This document shows, in pieces, positions 1 to 12,700 of a DNA stretch of 64,000 bases. Below the pieces are notes generated by a model. It was not told the DNA's origin and searched no databases. It worked only from the letters and a program-made list of their open reading frames with translations. The stretch is from Symsagittifera roscoffensis (lineage: Eukaryota; Xenacoelomorpha; Acoela; Convolutidae): the NCBI RefSeq assembly GCF_963678635.1, contig NC_087063.1:22514701-22578700 (forward strand). The letters run 5' to 3'. The position numbers and the translations under genes are program-made. Position 1 is the stretch's first letter. Each line of letters starts with the position of its first letter.

Positions 1-224
1 TCGGAAGGTTCAATTGTTTAAAGAATAAAAAACGAAGGTTCAATCATGGAATGATGTACGAAACGAGTCATATTTAATTTAGGTCAGATTATATATACGA
101 ATGGTAATTACACTTGCGATTAGCAAGCGTTATCAAAGTGGAATATACGCTTTTTTCCGCGTTAACAACCTGTTTAACAGAATCAGTTGAATCACTTGTA
201 TCGTAGTTCTTTGTGAATTCATAC

Positions 225-300
225 TTCTATGTCCGGTCTATAGCCTGTATGCAGAGAATGCGCCGGGGACGGCAGAGGTCGCGGGTTTGAATCTGACCAG
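225..300. mobile_element. tRNA-like SINE head fragment
   Basis: A B-box-like GTCGCGGGTTTGAATCTGACC (278-298) follows an incomplete A-box region; related heads lie at 3885-3945 and 20585-20650. Probably SINE remnants. Confidence 0.4.
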
Positions 301-529
301 GAACTGTTTTATTTTTTCAAACTCGAAATATTTCTTTTCGAAAAAATGGCTTAGTTGCCAAATGGTAGAATTGATTTTTTTGAACGTATTTTATAATGCA
401 GTTGCTTTTATTGATTTGAAATACTTCTGCAATTTTTTTATTTTTACTAGCCTTCACTTCGTATGTTTTGCTGTTTTCGTTTTCTTTTTTTTCGCTTAAA
501 AAATTTATTTGGTTTAAATGATTTTGGCT

Positions 530-1760
530 TATGTTTTATCGGCTTAGTTTTATCGGCTTTTAATTTCTTTCTCGTTTGCTCAAAAACTACCCTCTCAAAT
601 CTGAGATTGTGGGTTAAATGGACATAGCAGGTAGTTTGAAGCTCCCCTGCATTAGCGGCCAATCACAAACTTTCTTACACAAAGTTATTGACGTCGGAAA
701 AGTTTTAGACCGTTTTGTTTTTCGAATTTTTTTCGAAAACTACCCTCCTATATCTTAGAATTTGGGTTCAATCCAAAACACGAGTGACACAAAAAGTTAT
801 GGCCCTCGGAAAAGTCAAAATTTTGATTTTTTTGACCGTGCTTAGAACTTTTTGACTTTTTTCTAGATTTTCCTTTCCAAATCCGGTTTTTGGGTGCAAA
901 TAGAAATTACCTTTTGCTTGAATCTGTTCTGCATAAGCGGCTATGCCCATTTTTTGTAACATAAATCTACGATTCTCGGAAAAGTCTATTTTTTGTTTTC
1001 TTCTACCGTTTCTTGCAACTTTTTGACTTCTCTCAAAAAGTATTATCACAAATCTGAGTTTCTGGTTTCAATTGAAATTACAGGCATCGTGAATCTTTTC
1101 TGCGTGATCAGTTATGCTGAAATTCTTAACAGCAAAAGCTTTGATGCTCGGAAAAGTCTAATTTTATGTCTTTGTGGAGTCGGGTTTTTGGCCCTTGCAA
1201 TCTGATTTATGGCATCAAGGGTTGAATTGAATTAACTGGTTGCTGAAAGCCTACTTTTAAAAATTACTGCGCTAATTTTTTTTTAGAAAGAAGTAATTGC
1301 TTTCCAGTAAATTTTGAAATGTTGACTGTTTTTTGGAATGTTTTTTGACTTTTCATCAAAACTGCCCTGCTAATTTTTAGTTCAAGTGGTGAGAATCCCG
1401 GTTTTGGGAATCTTCTCTGCTGAAGTAATCTCGGTGTTTTTTCAGCAGGAAATTAGTTGCGGATATCGAAAGTGAAATTTTCGAACTTCTGACCATTTTT
1501 TAGAAATTTTTTGACAAAATTTATTGTCTTTTCTCAAAAAGTACCGTTTCAAATCTGAGATGAAGGGTTCAGCCGAAAAAATTGATTGCGATACTTTTGT
1601 CTACCGATCCGACCACCTTTTTTTCAATATAAATGTTACGTTTTTGGGGAAGTTCTAATATCTGAAAGTTTTCGCTCTTACTTATTTTAATACAGAAACA
1701 ACAGTAGGTTATGGGCAAAGTCCTATTTTTGAAATTACCCATTTCATACCGCATCAGTAA
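530..1760. repeat. degenerate satellite-like tandem array, part 1
   Basis: Monomers centred on a CAAATCTGAGATTGAGGGTT-like core occur at about 596, 749, 878, 1049, 1371 and 1550. Between cores each carries a CTGTGTAAGCGGCTATGCC-like and a TCGGAAAAGTC motif. Spacing is mostly 130-180 bp. The array is strongly diverged. Confidence 0.7.
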
Positions 1761-1782
1761 AAAGCAAATTCAAAAAGTGTCA

Positions 1783-1922
1783 CATACCTCCAGCTTTAAC
1801 TGGCCCCTATTACATTTTATTGAGACATATTAAAAAACATAAGTAGAAAAAAACTAGGTGAAACAAAATTTTCGTGTGTCTCAATAAAATATAACAGAGG
1901 TTAGTTAAAGCTGGAGGTACGT
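1783..1922. mobile_element. foldback MITE, 140 bp
   Basis: The left arm 1783-1827 (ACCTCCAGCTTTAACT near the end, ATTTTATTGAGACA inside) pairs with the right arm 1877-1922 at about 40 of 45 positions, around a 49-bp AT-rich loop. It has no coding capacity. Confidence 0.75.
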
Positions 1923-2351
1923 GTTTGACATGGTTTCATTTTAGTTCACATAGCTTTTTTCGACTTATGTTTTTTTTGTTTGTGTTGTATCGCAAGTGAT
2001 GCGAAGCTCCGCTTCGCCTATGTGTTTAACGTGGATCAGGGCTCGTTCCTTGAAATAATCGATGTTTGTAGCCGCGGTAAGCTTAGATAACATAGAGCCA
2101 GGTAAATATCAGAGAAGAGGAAAAATCCGCTATATCTGGATATCATTTCATGTGTTATAGTTGCGATATGAATTGTTCCTCTCATCATCTTGGTACCTTA
2201 TCTTAGTCCTTTGAGTTTTTTCACGAAGACTTCATCGCGGTGCATATTTTGTCGGCTGTCGAAAAAATATATCTTGAATGGTATAGAATCGGCACTACTA
2301 CTTTTCAAATTTCCGCTGCTCAAATTGTTAGTCGCTCCCGGAAGACTTTTT

Positions 2352-2372
2352 GCGCTTGCAATTAGCAAGCGT
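2352..2372. repeat. hairpin repeat CGCTTGCAATTAGCAAGCG (also near 107 and 7379)
   Basis: A 7-bp perfect stem with an AATTA loop begins a dispersed repeat that continues GTTATCAA...TTTTCC...GTTAACAAC. Copies begin near 107, 2352 and 7379; the third is interrupted by the MULE and resumes near 9100. Confidence 0.7.
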
Positions 2373-2939
2373 TATCAAGTCTGGAAATATTCTTTTCCAG
2401 TTTAACAACTTGGCTGGCGGAACCATAGAATCATTTGGTCAGTTCGTTTGCCAACTGTTATTTCAACAAACAGACTTATATTGAGAATTTTTTTTTTACA
2501 TGTCCGTTCTATTTACACAAACGAAGCAAAGTGTATTATTACAAAGAATTTTTTTCGAACCTAAGTCGCAAATAAAAGTTTTTATTTGGTGGCTTGTTTG
2601 GTTTCAATTTAATCATATTTAAGCTTATTTAAGCATAAAACATTTAATACCATATGTTGCTACTTTACTTTTGCCTAGTTTTAGGTCCTGTTTGAAAAAA
2701 ATTGTATCATGAAAATGCGTGGGATTTGTTGTTTTTCGTTTTTTTTTAACGACGCTATGGAAAACAAAGTGGTGCCAATGGAAAAACCGGCTGCTCTTCT
2801 ATGTATCTGCATCTTCGTTTCTTGTCACAGTCTCTTTTCGTTTCTTTTCGCAGTCTCTTTTCAATTTACCTCCCGTCTTACGGCCTTCAAAAATTTCAGT
2901 AGAGGGATTTTTGGCCTATTTGATGTATTTTTTTTTCAT

Positions 2940-3760
2940 TCTCTCAAATATTTAATGCACAAATCTGAGATGAAGGTTTAGGTTTCAATCAAAAGGACAA
3001 ATTATCTGGATCTCCTTTTCTCAATTGCTTATCCCCTAATTTTGGTAGAAAAAAGTTATGGCCTCAAACAAGCTCAATTTTTGACATTTTGTTCAATTTT
3101 TAAAACATTTTGACTTCTTTCAAAACTACCCTGCCAAAATGGAGAGTAAGGGCTTTACCGGAAACAAAACGGTTTTGTGAATCTTACCTGTGCAAGCGGC
3201 TATGTCTTGGATTTTGAGGCATATATGGCCTTAGAAAATGTCCAATTTTTGAAATTTATTCAGTTTTTCGTTTTTTTTTGGAAAACAAACATGCCATGCT
3301 GATTCTGAGATTGATAGCTCATTAAAGTTAACCTGGTGCTTAGATTTTCCCTGTGTAATCTGCTTTACCCTGTTTTTTATGTAGATTTGGACTCCGGAAA
3401 AATTCATTTTAAATTTTTTAACATGTGTTTTTTTTTAGAAATTTCGTCACTATTCTCGAAAACGACTTGTTAAATCTGATTTTAAGGGTTCAATCTAAAA
3501 AATCAAGGTCGGGAAATCTTCAATCTAAAAATCAGGGTAGGGAAAGCAGAGGCTCTTCCTATGCTCTAGCAGAGAAAATTCAAGGAATTAGGAAAAGTCA
3601 AATTTTTCAATTTTTGTTCGATTTTTGAAGCTTTTTTTCGAAAACTACCTAGCCAAATCTTGGACAAAGACTTCAATAGAAAGATCGGGTAGTGGTTTTC
3701 TCGTGTAAACAAGCAGTTAACCCCCTATTTAAGCAGAGAAACACTAGGATTTATTATAAA
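2940..3760. repeat. degenerate satellite-like tandem array, part 2
   Basis: The same monomer cores fall at about 2960, 3135, 3300, 3471 and 3654, spaced 165-183 bp. Probably continuous with part 1 before insertions at 1760-2940. Confidence 0.7.
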
Positions 3761-4198
3761 GTCCATTTCTGTGCAATTTTGAAACTTAAGCATTTCCGTA
3801 TCGGTACAATATTTGATTAAAAATAGTAAAGCAAGTAGATCCAGCAGTAGTTCGGCCACTATTTTACTTCCAAGTGACCGTGGCGCAGATGCGAGGACGT
3901 GATACTCCTAATCAAGAGGTTAGATTTTCACATCCGAAATCTTTAAATAGTTTTTTTTGTTCGAATTTTTTTGATAGCAACTGTAGTTGTTTTATTGGTG
4001 GCTAGTGCTTTTGAACTTAAAATCGGTTTCGAAGCAGATGTGACAACGTGGTACTACTAATCTTGACAAATGTGTTCAAGGTGCATTTTTAATCTTTTCC
4101 TTATTTCACTTTTTTATGCCTATTTAGAGCTCTTTTCGCATTTTCCTCTCTTGTGTTTGCGAAGCGCAGTTTCGCCCCTGTGTCTAAAATTTTTTAAT

Positions 4199-5020
4199 TT
4201 TCGAATTAAGAGTCGATGAACGCAGTGAATATTCCTATGTAGGTCGTGATGATATATATTTTTTCAGGCTCATAAAAGTGCTCATTTGATGGCATTTTTG
4301 CTATAATCGCGATCTGTAGCCTTAGAATTTTCATAGCGTCTGTTGTCTGCTTTATTTGTCACTGGTGTTTGGCGATTGTGATGTGTCCGTGGTTGATGCG
4401 TCCGTGGCTGAGAGAATCTCAATCTCTTGGTCGCAGCTTTGAATCCGTCGCGTGGCAGAACTTTTTCAAATTAGTTTCAGGCCTATTTCTACTTTTTATA
4501 TTTCACTTTATAGAGCTGCTTTTTTTTTCGTGTTCACGCTAGTGTTTGCGAAGTGCAGCTTTGCCCTTGTATTAAAATATTATAACTCTTTTTCATTAAC
4601 ACCATCAAAGAATCAACCACGACAGTTGACGCAAGCATTCCGCAGTCAAAGATTAGCCTTACCGGTTCGCTTGTATTAGTACATCAAGAAACATACATAA
4701 GAGTAGAAGCAAAGAATTGACAAAATACCAGTTAGGGTATTTTATATTCACGAAAAACGTGATGGACTTCTAAGTTCGAAAGTGGTTTTCATTTTCAGAT
4801 TTCTCAGAATAAAAACTTAACCTTTTGATTCAGTTTTACCAAGTTGAATAAATTTTATAAAAAAGTGTTAATCATATATCTTTCTCGAAATTCTAAGAGC
4901 TTTACGGCCATCTTTTTTTTCTCTGAAGTTCTAAAGTTGGCGTATTTACCAAAAACAAGTCATTTTTGTTTCTTTTCATTATCTCTTTTCCTACTGACTG
5001 TTGGCTATGTTCTTCTCTGT
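4199..5020. repeat. dispersed repeat family A with tRNA-like part
   Basis: Holds the block AGTCGATGAACGCAGTGAATA (4208), a tRNA-like head with GTGGCTGAG and a GTTTGAATCC-like B box (4384-4455), the tail CGCTAGTGTTTGCGAAGTGC (4538), and the body block GATTCAGTTTTACC...GACTGTTGGCTATG (4800-5010). Same modules recur at 6843-7310, 20840-21300, 26700-27160, 33035-33420 and 39395-40170. Confidence 0.6.
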
Positions 5021-6561
5021 AAATTATGAAAAGCACTGTTGAAGGAACTATTCAAGCTATTTTCTGATGTAAATTAAACGTCTTCGTTTTCCTTCTACAA
5101 GGTTTATTCGGCTGGCTTGAATGGTTTCGGCCTTATTGCCTCATATTGCTTCATTTGAATCGCAAAATTTCTTCATTTGAATCGCGAAGTCTCGAAAAAA
5201 AGTTTTTTAGGACAACAAATTTTCGTCTCAACAGGTGTCTGCCCAAGTATTTAATTACTGCTTCGCATGTTTTGTTTCATTGCTTATTTCAGCTAATTTT
5301 TCTTTGTGTAGATTAGTTTTTAACACTTTAAAGTGCCTTAATTTTTGTTTGATTTAGTGAAATTCGTCTCATTTTCTGTCGGCTAACTTGCCACGTCACG
5401 TTTATACTGTACCGCAAACTTTCAATTTTCCTTTTTTTAGCGGTTAAGAGTCTATTTCAATCTAATTTAAAATCAAAGAAAAATACATGATTTGCTCAAT
5501 TTGAAAAAATATACTATTTGTGATGCAGTTAAGCATATGAAAGGCAATCAGAGGTCGGACCGTTCATATTTAATAATAATCACAGTATGATTAACCGCAA
5601 AGCAAACAAGAAGCGCATGATCTACACATGAGCACTTAAACGAGGCCAATGATGAAGTTCACCAAAGTTTCTACGGACAGTCTAAATATAACAAGGCAAG
5701 ACATGGCTAAAGGCGATGTCATAAAATCATTTTCAGAATCACACTAAACGACCCACAGCCATGTCAGAACAGAATTGTGTATACCTGCGCCTCATATTTA
5801 AAAAGATTGTTTCCACGGAAATTTTTCAGCCACGCATTTTTTTGTTTGTTTATATCCAATTTTCACAAAACTATTCCTAAGTTCATGGTAACCATAAATA
5901 GTTTCAGGGTATACGACGAGGCCCAACAAGAAGGTGGCAATTGTTGAGCTCTCAGCATTTGGGTAGTTGAAATGAAGTTGAAGTAAAATTTTAAATGATT
6001 ATTTGGAAAGGTTTAACTTTACAAATTGGGATATTGCTTGAAGAAACCGAGGAAATAATTATCGCAATGAACCGTAGTCAGCAGTTCAAGAGTTGATATG
6101 CAAAATTTATGGCCCAACTCAATTCCAGTAGTGAATTCCAGGAGTGAGTTCTAAGGTTTTTTTGAAGTGAGGGGGCAGATTTTAAAAAAATCGTAAATTT
6201 TATCAAACTTAATTTTTTAGGCCAACCAATTTAATTTGGCGAATGTTTTTACGCACCTTCTGGGAAGGTTTTGACCAATTTTTTTGGCGCGTGATTCCCC
6301 TCAAAGTTAATACATTGGCGCCTTACAAAAATTTACTGTCATTCAGCTAAAAATAGATGGATGGATGTCGTAAAATAATACCAATATGCTCTTTGGGCTG
6401 TGAGGGGTTGGAATCCTCGAGATAAAAAGCGTTTAACTCTGATATAATTGTTTCATTTTGAAAAAAAACCTGCATTTGATAATCAAGAGCACTGCATAAT
6501 GTTTCCTCGTGCTGAAAGTATGTTTATCATTTACCAAAGTGTTCTCATCATTTTCCCACAG

Positions 6562-6772
6562 GTGCTGGCATTCCTCTCTACCAGTCCTGATTTGCTGGAC
6601 TTCCCCGGGCAGAGACTGGACGCGCCATCCCCCCTGCATGGCTTCATGGAGAGGTACAAAGGCGAAATAGAGGAGATGCAGCAGACAATGTTGCTGAAAG
6701 AAAAGAAGGAAATGGAGATGGGGCAGAGGTGGGAGTCGAACCTAGACCACGAGCATGACTCAGCAGATACGA
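6562..6772 (+). CDS. RALGAPA: RALGAPA exon a (linker before GAP domain)
   Basis: Acceptor TTTTCCCACAG ends at 6561 and donor GTGAGA starts at 6773. The 211-nt exon is open in one frame and ends after the first base of an AGG codon. It encodes a hydrophobic start ([14 protein letters not shown]) followed by a charged, coiled-coil-like stretch rich in Glu, Lys and Met and an acidic end. I do not recognise it by itself. It is assigned to RALGAPA because its phase joins the next exon and because it is the nearest exon-like island upstream. Confidence 0.7.
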
Positions 6773-9700
6773 GTGAGATTATTTTCGGAGCTTAAATTTT
6801 GTATTCATTTCTGTTATTTGCAGTTGCCAAAACGTCTCGCTATTTTAAGAGCCTTTGAACGTACTGAAGACTTTTTTATAAGTCGTGGTGATTTTTTAAA
6901 CTTTTTTTTCAGGAAAGGTTTTAAAATTTGTACACGCTCAGTTTGATTTTTGCGCTTTGACTTTTGATTTCTTTTCAAGTTCAGTTCATTTCCATTGTTA
7001 AAACTCCGCTATCGAACAGCAAAAGTGTAGAGGTCACGTATCGACTTTTAATTTCAGAAATGGATTTTAATTTTCAGATTTCACAGCAGAACAAAACACT
7101 AACCTATTGATCCTGTTTTCTCAAATTTGATTAATTTTATTCAGAAAGTGACAATCATAAGTTGTACTTGAAACTCAAAGAGCTCTGCAACCTTAAATTT
7201 TTCTATGAAAATTTTCAAAAAACAAGTTCCCTTGCGTTCATCGACTCTTTTTCAGTTGTCTGTTGGCTATGTTTTATATGGTTGCTTTTTCCGATAGAAG
7301 AATCCGATGTTGTAAAGACTGTTTACAGAAACTATGAATCGAAACCGCAAATGTATTGTTTGGGTTTCAAAGCTTTTTCCGCTTGCAATTAGCAAGCGTT
7401 ACCGAACCGGATTTTAGACTTTGGCTGCTAGGGATTTTAGCAGACCGGATTTTTAGCAGACCAATCTTTTTAGCAGACCAACCATTATAAAGTCAGATAG
7501 CTAACTTCAAACGCGGCATCGCGTGTTACAATAACAGGAGACTCAAAATCGGCTATCAAAAAACCTGGAGAACAATCACCTCCCCCACCCCCCCAGACGA
7601 AAAAATTCAGCAAAAAATTTTTCGAAAAACAGTGATTCAGAGCGTTGAGCAAAATGTCAGTAGAAGTTTGAAGAAATCGTATGACGATGCGATACAGGTG
7701 ACTTCTGAAGATTTTTTGCCCCCAAAATACGAAAAAATCAGAAAAAGCATGAGCTGAAATTTTACCAGAATCCCAGAACCTCTACAAAAATTTTAGAAGA
7801 CGTGAAAATTGAGGGTGCATGGCGCAAAACGAAACAAGGTAAAGAATTTGTTCTTCATCAAGAAATTGGTCTCGTAACTTTTGCGACAACTGAAGGCCTA
7901 GAAATCAAAAAAATATTATGGGCGATAGAACTTTCAAATCGCCCCCCCCCCCGCCGTTTACCCAAATTTATGCGTTATTCGGAACGAACGGTGAATGGAT
8001 TGTGCCGGTAGTTTGGGCGTTTTTGGGCTCAAAAACTGAAGAAATTTACGCAAAATTTTTCGGTCTATTTGATGCCAGAATCAATCATAACAGACTATGA
8101 AAGCGGGGTAATTTCAGCTGTCAAGAAAATTTTCGTAGTATCCACTCATTCGGGATGCTGGTTCAACTTTTCCCAATGTATATTTCGCAAATTTCAAATT
8201 TCAAGATTTTGGTCTTCAAAAAGGCTATCAAGACAAAATTCTGAAAAAAATTGCGCAAAAACTTTTCAGTTTAGCGTTTTTGCCGGAAAATGAAATTGAA
8301 GCCGCTCTCAGACGTTTTGCGGCCGAAATCGAAGAAGAACCAATTTTTTCGCGATACCCAGAAATTGGACAAATTTTTGCTTGTATGTGGAGTTTTTGGA
8401 TTTTTCGGCAAAATTCCTTTAACTTTATGGAATGTGTTTGATCGGCCCTTAAATTTGAGGACAACCAACAAATGTGAGAGCTGGAATCGTGACTGTAACG
8501 CATCTCTGGGGACAAAAAATCCGGTTTTTTGGACGGTTATTCAAAAACTTGGAGAACAGGAACAATATTCGCGACTCGATATACGACGTATTACTCGAGG
8601 AGAGGCATCTAATATTCGAAAAAAGAAGTATCGAGACCTCAATGAGAAAATTTCCCGCCTTAAAAACTCATACTTAGATGTAACTTTGTCTTTGAAAAAC
8701 TATTGGGAAGGTGTTTCTTATATTTGCAGTAATTTTCATAATTAAATTTCGTATAAACCGTCTTTTTAATTTTTCGGCTTGAAGTCCCGACGGCTTGAAG
8801 TCCCGTCAGCTTGAAGTCCCTTCGGCTTGAAGTCCCATCGGCTTGTTTTCCTAGACCCATTGTGCGCGAAGTCTTAGTTTTGCCGCTAGTTTAGACTGTT
8901 GTTTTTTTGAAGTTGATAGTTTAGTTGACAAATCGTGAGATAATTGTCTTAATGAGGGAAGCTTGGCCCAGACTGAGTGTCCTTTTGAGTATGTCAATCA
9001 ATCATCCATCACTTTGTTGGTCTGCTAAAAGACTCTTTTTTCACTTATTATGCTAAAATATTGGTCTGCTAAAGGATCGGTCCCCTAGACTTCGTTTCGG
9101 GTTAACAACTAGTTCAAAAGAATCGCTTGAATCGTTTTATCTTTGGTTCATATGAAATCAATAGTCAACATTATTTGAAAACTCTGTTTCTCATCTTTAC
9201 TCAATGTGATAGGGGAAGAAGAGCGTCCATTTGCTACAAGTGCGCGTTTGCTGATGCAACTAAATTGTTTCTCGTGGACCAATAGGAAACTGCTGTTTCT
9301 CCTGAACAAATGTCCTGCTCTCATGAAAGAACTGAAACACCTCGACACTCAGGTATTACTAGCAACGTTCATTAATTTTATTTAGATAGACAACGAGATC
9401 TAACGAGATCATTTTTAAAACTTTTCAATAGTTCTCCGAACTTTATAGTGCGAATACTAGGAAAGCGAAGCACTCCAGGACCCAATAAGTAGTCAAACCA
9501 TTTAAATGGAGTTGACCAAATTGGTTGTCTCTTTGGGTCCAGTTGGCTCTTGGCTCTTTTAAAAGATATCCTGATTGTTTAGACTCTGCGTGAGGCACAC
9601 AAGCTAGCAGTGATCTACGTGGCAAATGGACAGGAGACTAAATCGGCTATCCTGTCCAACTCTTCTGGATCCACACACTACGAGATGTTCCTCTCCGGAT

Positions 9701-12700
9701 TAGGATGGGAGGTCAGTAGCTGCAGTCAATTGTTTTTGAGTTCAAATTGACAAAACGAGCTGTTTTGTTATTTGGGTCGAGGTGTTTTGTCAGAAAAATG
9801 TTTCAATTTTTTTCTATATTATGAATTTTGCGTAAAAGTTCTCCCGTTGTCCAGAAAAATTGGCTTGGTTTCTCACTCATTCTTTCAGAATATTTCTCTT
9901 GACTCCGTTTTTTTCATATTCCAAGTTTAAGATTTACTACGAAACTACTGAGACAAACTCAAATCAATTATGAGCAAAGCAACCAGTTCCGCCTGTTTGA
10001 GTATGAGAAAATGTCAAGCAACATTTTTTCTTGGCAATTTTTTTTTGCTTTAATACAAACCTCCTTAAAAGAAATATAAGATATATTAAATGATCTGGGA
10101 TTGCAGTGTGGTATTGTGACGTTTTCTTACGGGAAAACAAAACCACGAAGTAGGAAGAAATTTTGTTATCGGATGTGTACTGTTCTGTACTGTTTTTCCT
10201 CGCCTAATCAGGGACCACAATTAAATGTTAGAGAGGTCGAGTGATATATCATATTACCACTCTTTTGATTGTTATTGTATAGTTATGGACAAAGTTCTAA
10301 CTCTTTTTCTCAGTGTCGAGAAAAATCCGAATAGAAAATTTTGTCTTTGAATACAATTTGAACCATGTGAAGCGAAAAACTATTGGTTAAAAAGGAAAAA
10401 TATGTCTTTTGCTGCGAATGACTTGTTTTTGAAGTTTCAGAAAATGCTTGCTCTTTATCAATGTATTCAATTTTAAACACATTATCCGAAAAAAAATGAA
10501 ATAATTTTGTTTAATTTTTTTAAAATAGAACTCATTAAAATTCATTATTTGAAGTATTTGAAATCCGTATTTTAATTACAGTCAATTGAAATTATTTTTC
10601 TTATTCCAATCAAAGGTCAATCTAGGTCAATATGGAACTGTTTTTTTCTTGAAAGTGTTGTTTTTCTAAAGTGTTTTTTTGTTTAAAATTAATCGGAAAC
10701 TTTTAACGTTTTCACACTAAATTTGCTCTTCTTGTGTAGGTTGGATCTGCGTATTATGATTTCGGCTGAATGTGCTGTGATATAGTGTCCCTTCGGATGG
10801 CTGTGGACAGCTATATCGTCGTTTATTGATAATGTTGTAAGCTGTTCGAATATTAATTAGCGCTACTGGCTATCGATTGTTATTGATTGTTTCCATAATT
10901 TATATGTCTCGAGCGGTTAAGACTTATCTTGCTTTTAAGGACGCAGGATTCGGTTCTTAACTTCTGGAATATCGCTAGTCGATCGGCGCAAGTTAGAGCA
11001 TGATTCTAATATTTTATTCTCTTCAAGTCTACCCAACGGACCTTTTGGACCAATGGTGCGATCATCAGCCAAATTTTGTGACGTTTGTGGAAAATTTAAC
11101 CACACAGCAAGTCACTGCTGGTGGCGACAGAAACCACAAGGACGCGGACAAAACTTCCCGTTTCCAAACGAGCCAAAAAACTAATAAAGCCACTGAGTCA
11201 GCCCCCTAAATCATCGAAATCACCTAAATCATCACCTAACGAACTTTTCCAACCTGATGAGATACTTAGCCTTTACGCAATAATCCCTGCGGAAGGAACA
11301 GTACTGACGTACACGAAAATACGTTTCTCATCGGGATTACAACGTAGAGCCCTGTTCGATACAGGAGCCTGCGCAAATGTTATCTCAAAACAGACATTTG
11401 AAGACCTAAAAGAAGAAAAATCGCTATTTCGCCCTCTTGAAGTAAATGAACCCAAACTGAAGAGAGTTAGAATGGCAGGAGGACAACAAGTCTCCATTGA
11501 AACTGAAGTAACGTTAGAATTCCGATTGGCAGACATGACCTTTATAGAACCATTTCTCGTTCTTCGTGCAGCCAATTCAATAATTCTAGGAAATCCTTTC
11601 TATAAAAAACATCATATTCATGTCTGTCCGAAGTATAATCTACTGCATTTCAAAGATATGACCCTTCAAATCAACGAAATAAAACCTCCAAACGAGCCAA
11701 GAAGAGTCAATAGAGTGAAAAAATTCCCTTTGCTTATGACAAAACGTCAAACAATAGCCCCGCATCAGACAATTCTTGTAGAATGCCAGCTAGAGAACAC
11801 ATGTCAAGACATGGAAAAAACTACCGGAATCGTGATTCCAGCTCAGGAATTTGAAGAAAACTGTGAAATTGCGTTCACTTCTTCAATAAGCGAAGTGCTG
11901 AAAAACAACCTGTTGTATATCACAGCGTTTAACATCACCGATCATCACATTACTTTGCCTTTCAAAACCGAAATTGGGAAATTTTCAATTCTGACTCTGA
12001 AAGAAGCAGAAAATTTATTCCCCATCGAACCTGAAATGATTGCATTTGCAAAAATGAACCACCCGGACGATATTGAAATGGGCATTAATGAGCTAATTCA
12101 ACAATCGTGTGATAGTCAGCAGCCCCAAATGAAGCATGAACCTGAGTATGAAAAATTTTGGTTTCCTACGCCTGAAACATGTCAAAACCCTGAATTACTT
12201 CCTCAAATCCAACGCGACATTTACGACCAAATTCTTCATTTTCAAGGTCTTGAAAAACTTGAACCGAAAACGAAATGTCAAGATCGATTGACATTTATCA
12301 AGAACTTTAAGTGGGAGAATTCAGTGTTGACAGAAGACCAAAGGTCAAAAGTAGAAGATTTGCTTGTTGACTTTTCGGACATCTTCGCCAAACATAGATT
12401 CGATGTTGGGTACAATTCCGACCTCAAAATCAAACTAAAACCGGAACACACGACAATAACAGGAGACTCAAAATCGGCTATCAAAAAACCTGGAGAACAG
12501 TCACCTCCCCCCCCCCCCCCCCCAGACGAAAAAATTCAGCAAAAAATTTTTCGAAAAACAGTGATTCAGAGCGTTGAGCAAAATGTCAGTAGAAGTTTGA
12601 AGAAATCGTATGACGAAGCGATACAGGTGACTTCTGAAGATTTTTTGCCCCCAAAATACGAAAAAATCAGAAAAAGCATGAGCTGAAATTTTACCAGAAT

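Larger units (their letters stand above)
1..6561. other. intron of RALGAPA (left part), no coding exon seen
   Basis: AT-rich DNA holding the satellite arrays, the MITE, hairpin repeats and family A. 5030-6560 has no recognised repeat and no convincing exon; upstream exons must lie left of the window or be too short to see. Confidence 0.6.
7428..9088 (+). mobile_element. MULE DNA transposon, copy 1 (with both termini)
   Basis: The left end CTAGGG...TTTTAGCAGACCAAT and the right end ATTGGTCTGCTAAAGGATCG...CCCCTAG form imperfect inverted repeats. The motif TTTAGCAGACC recurs inside both ends (7435-7490 and 9016-9074). The element interrupts a dispersed hairpin repeat: that repeat's left half ends near 7412 and its right half resumes at GGGTTAACAAC near 9100. 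Flanking AGACTTTGG/AGACTTCGT may be a decayed 9-bp target duplication. The interior encodes a broken MULE transposase. Confidence 0.8.
7528..12452. repeat. tandem segmental duplication, unit 1
   Basis: This 4.93-kb segment is repeated directly at 12453-17400 and starts at the shared ACAATAACAGGAG. It holds MULE coding remnants, a 16-bp minisatellite, RALGAPA exons b and c, and a gypsy LTR-gag-pro segment. The offset grows from 4925 to 4942 bp through small indels in homopolymers and an 8-bp indel near 8190. By eye I see about a dozen substitutions. Confidence 0.95.
10776..12452 (+). mobile_element. Ty3/gypsy element, truncated copy 1
   Basis: LTR-like segment (10776-11036), gag zinc knuckle, frameshift site, protease and linker. 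It ends abruptly at the duplication junction 12452, where pol is fused to MULE sequence. The gag capsid and most of pol are absent. Confidence 0.88.

Noticed and set aside
8775-8845. Short regular repeats resembling a CRISPR array
   Set aside because: Units are contiguous 16-mers without spacers, inside a transposon of a eukaryote.
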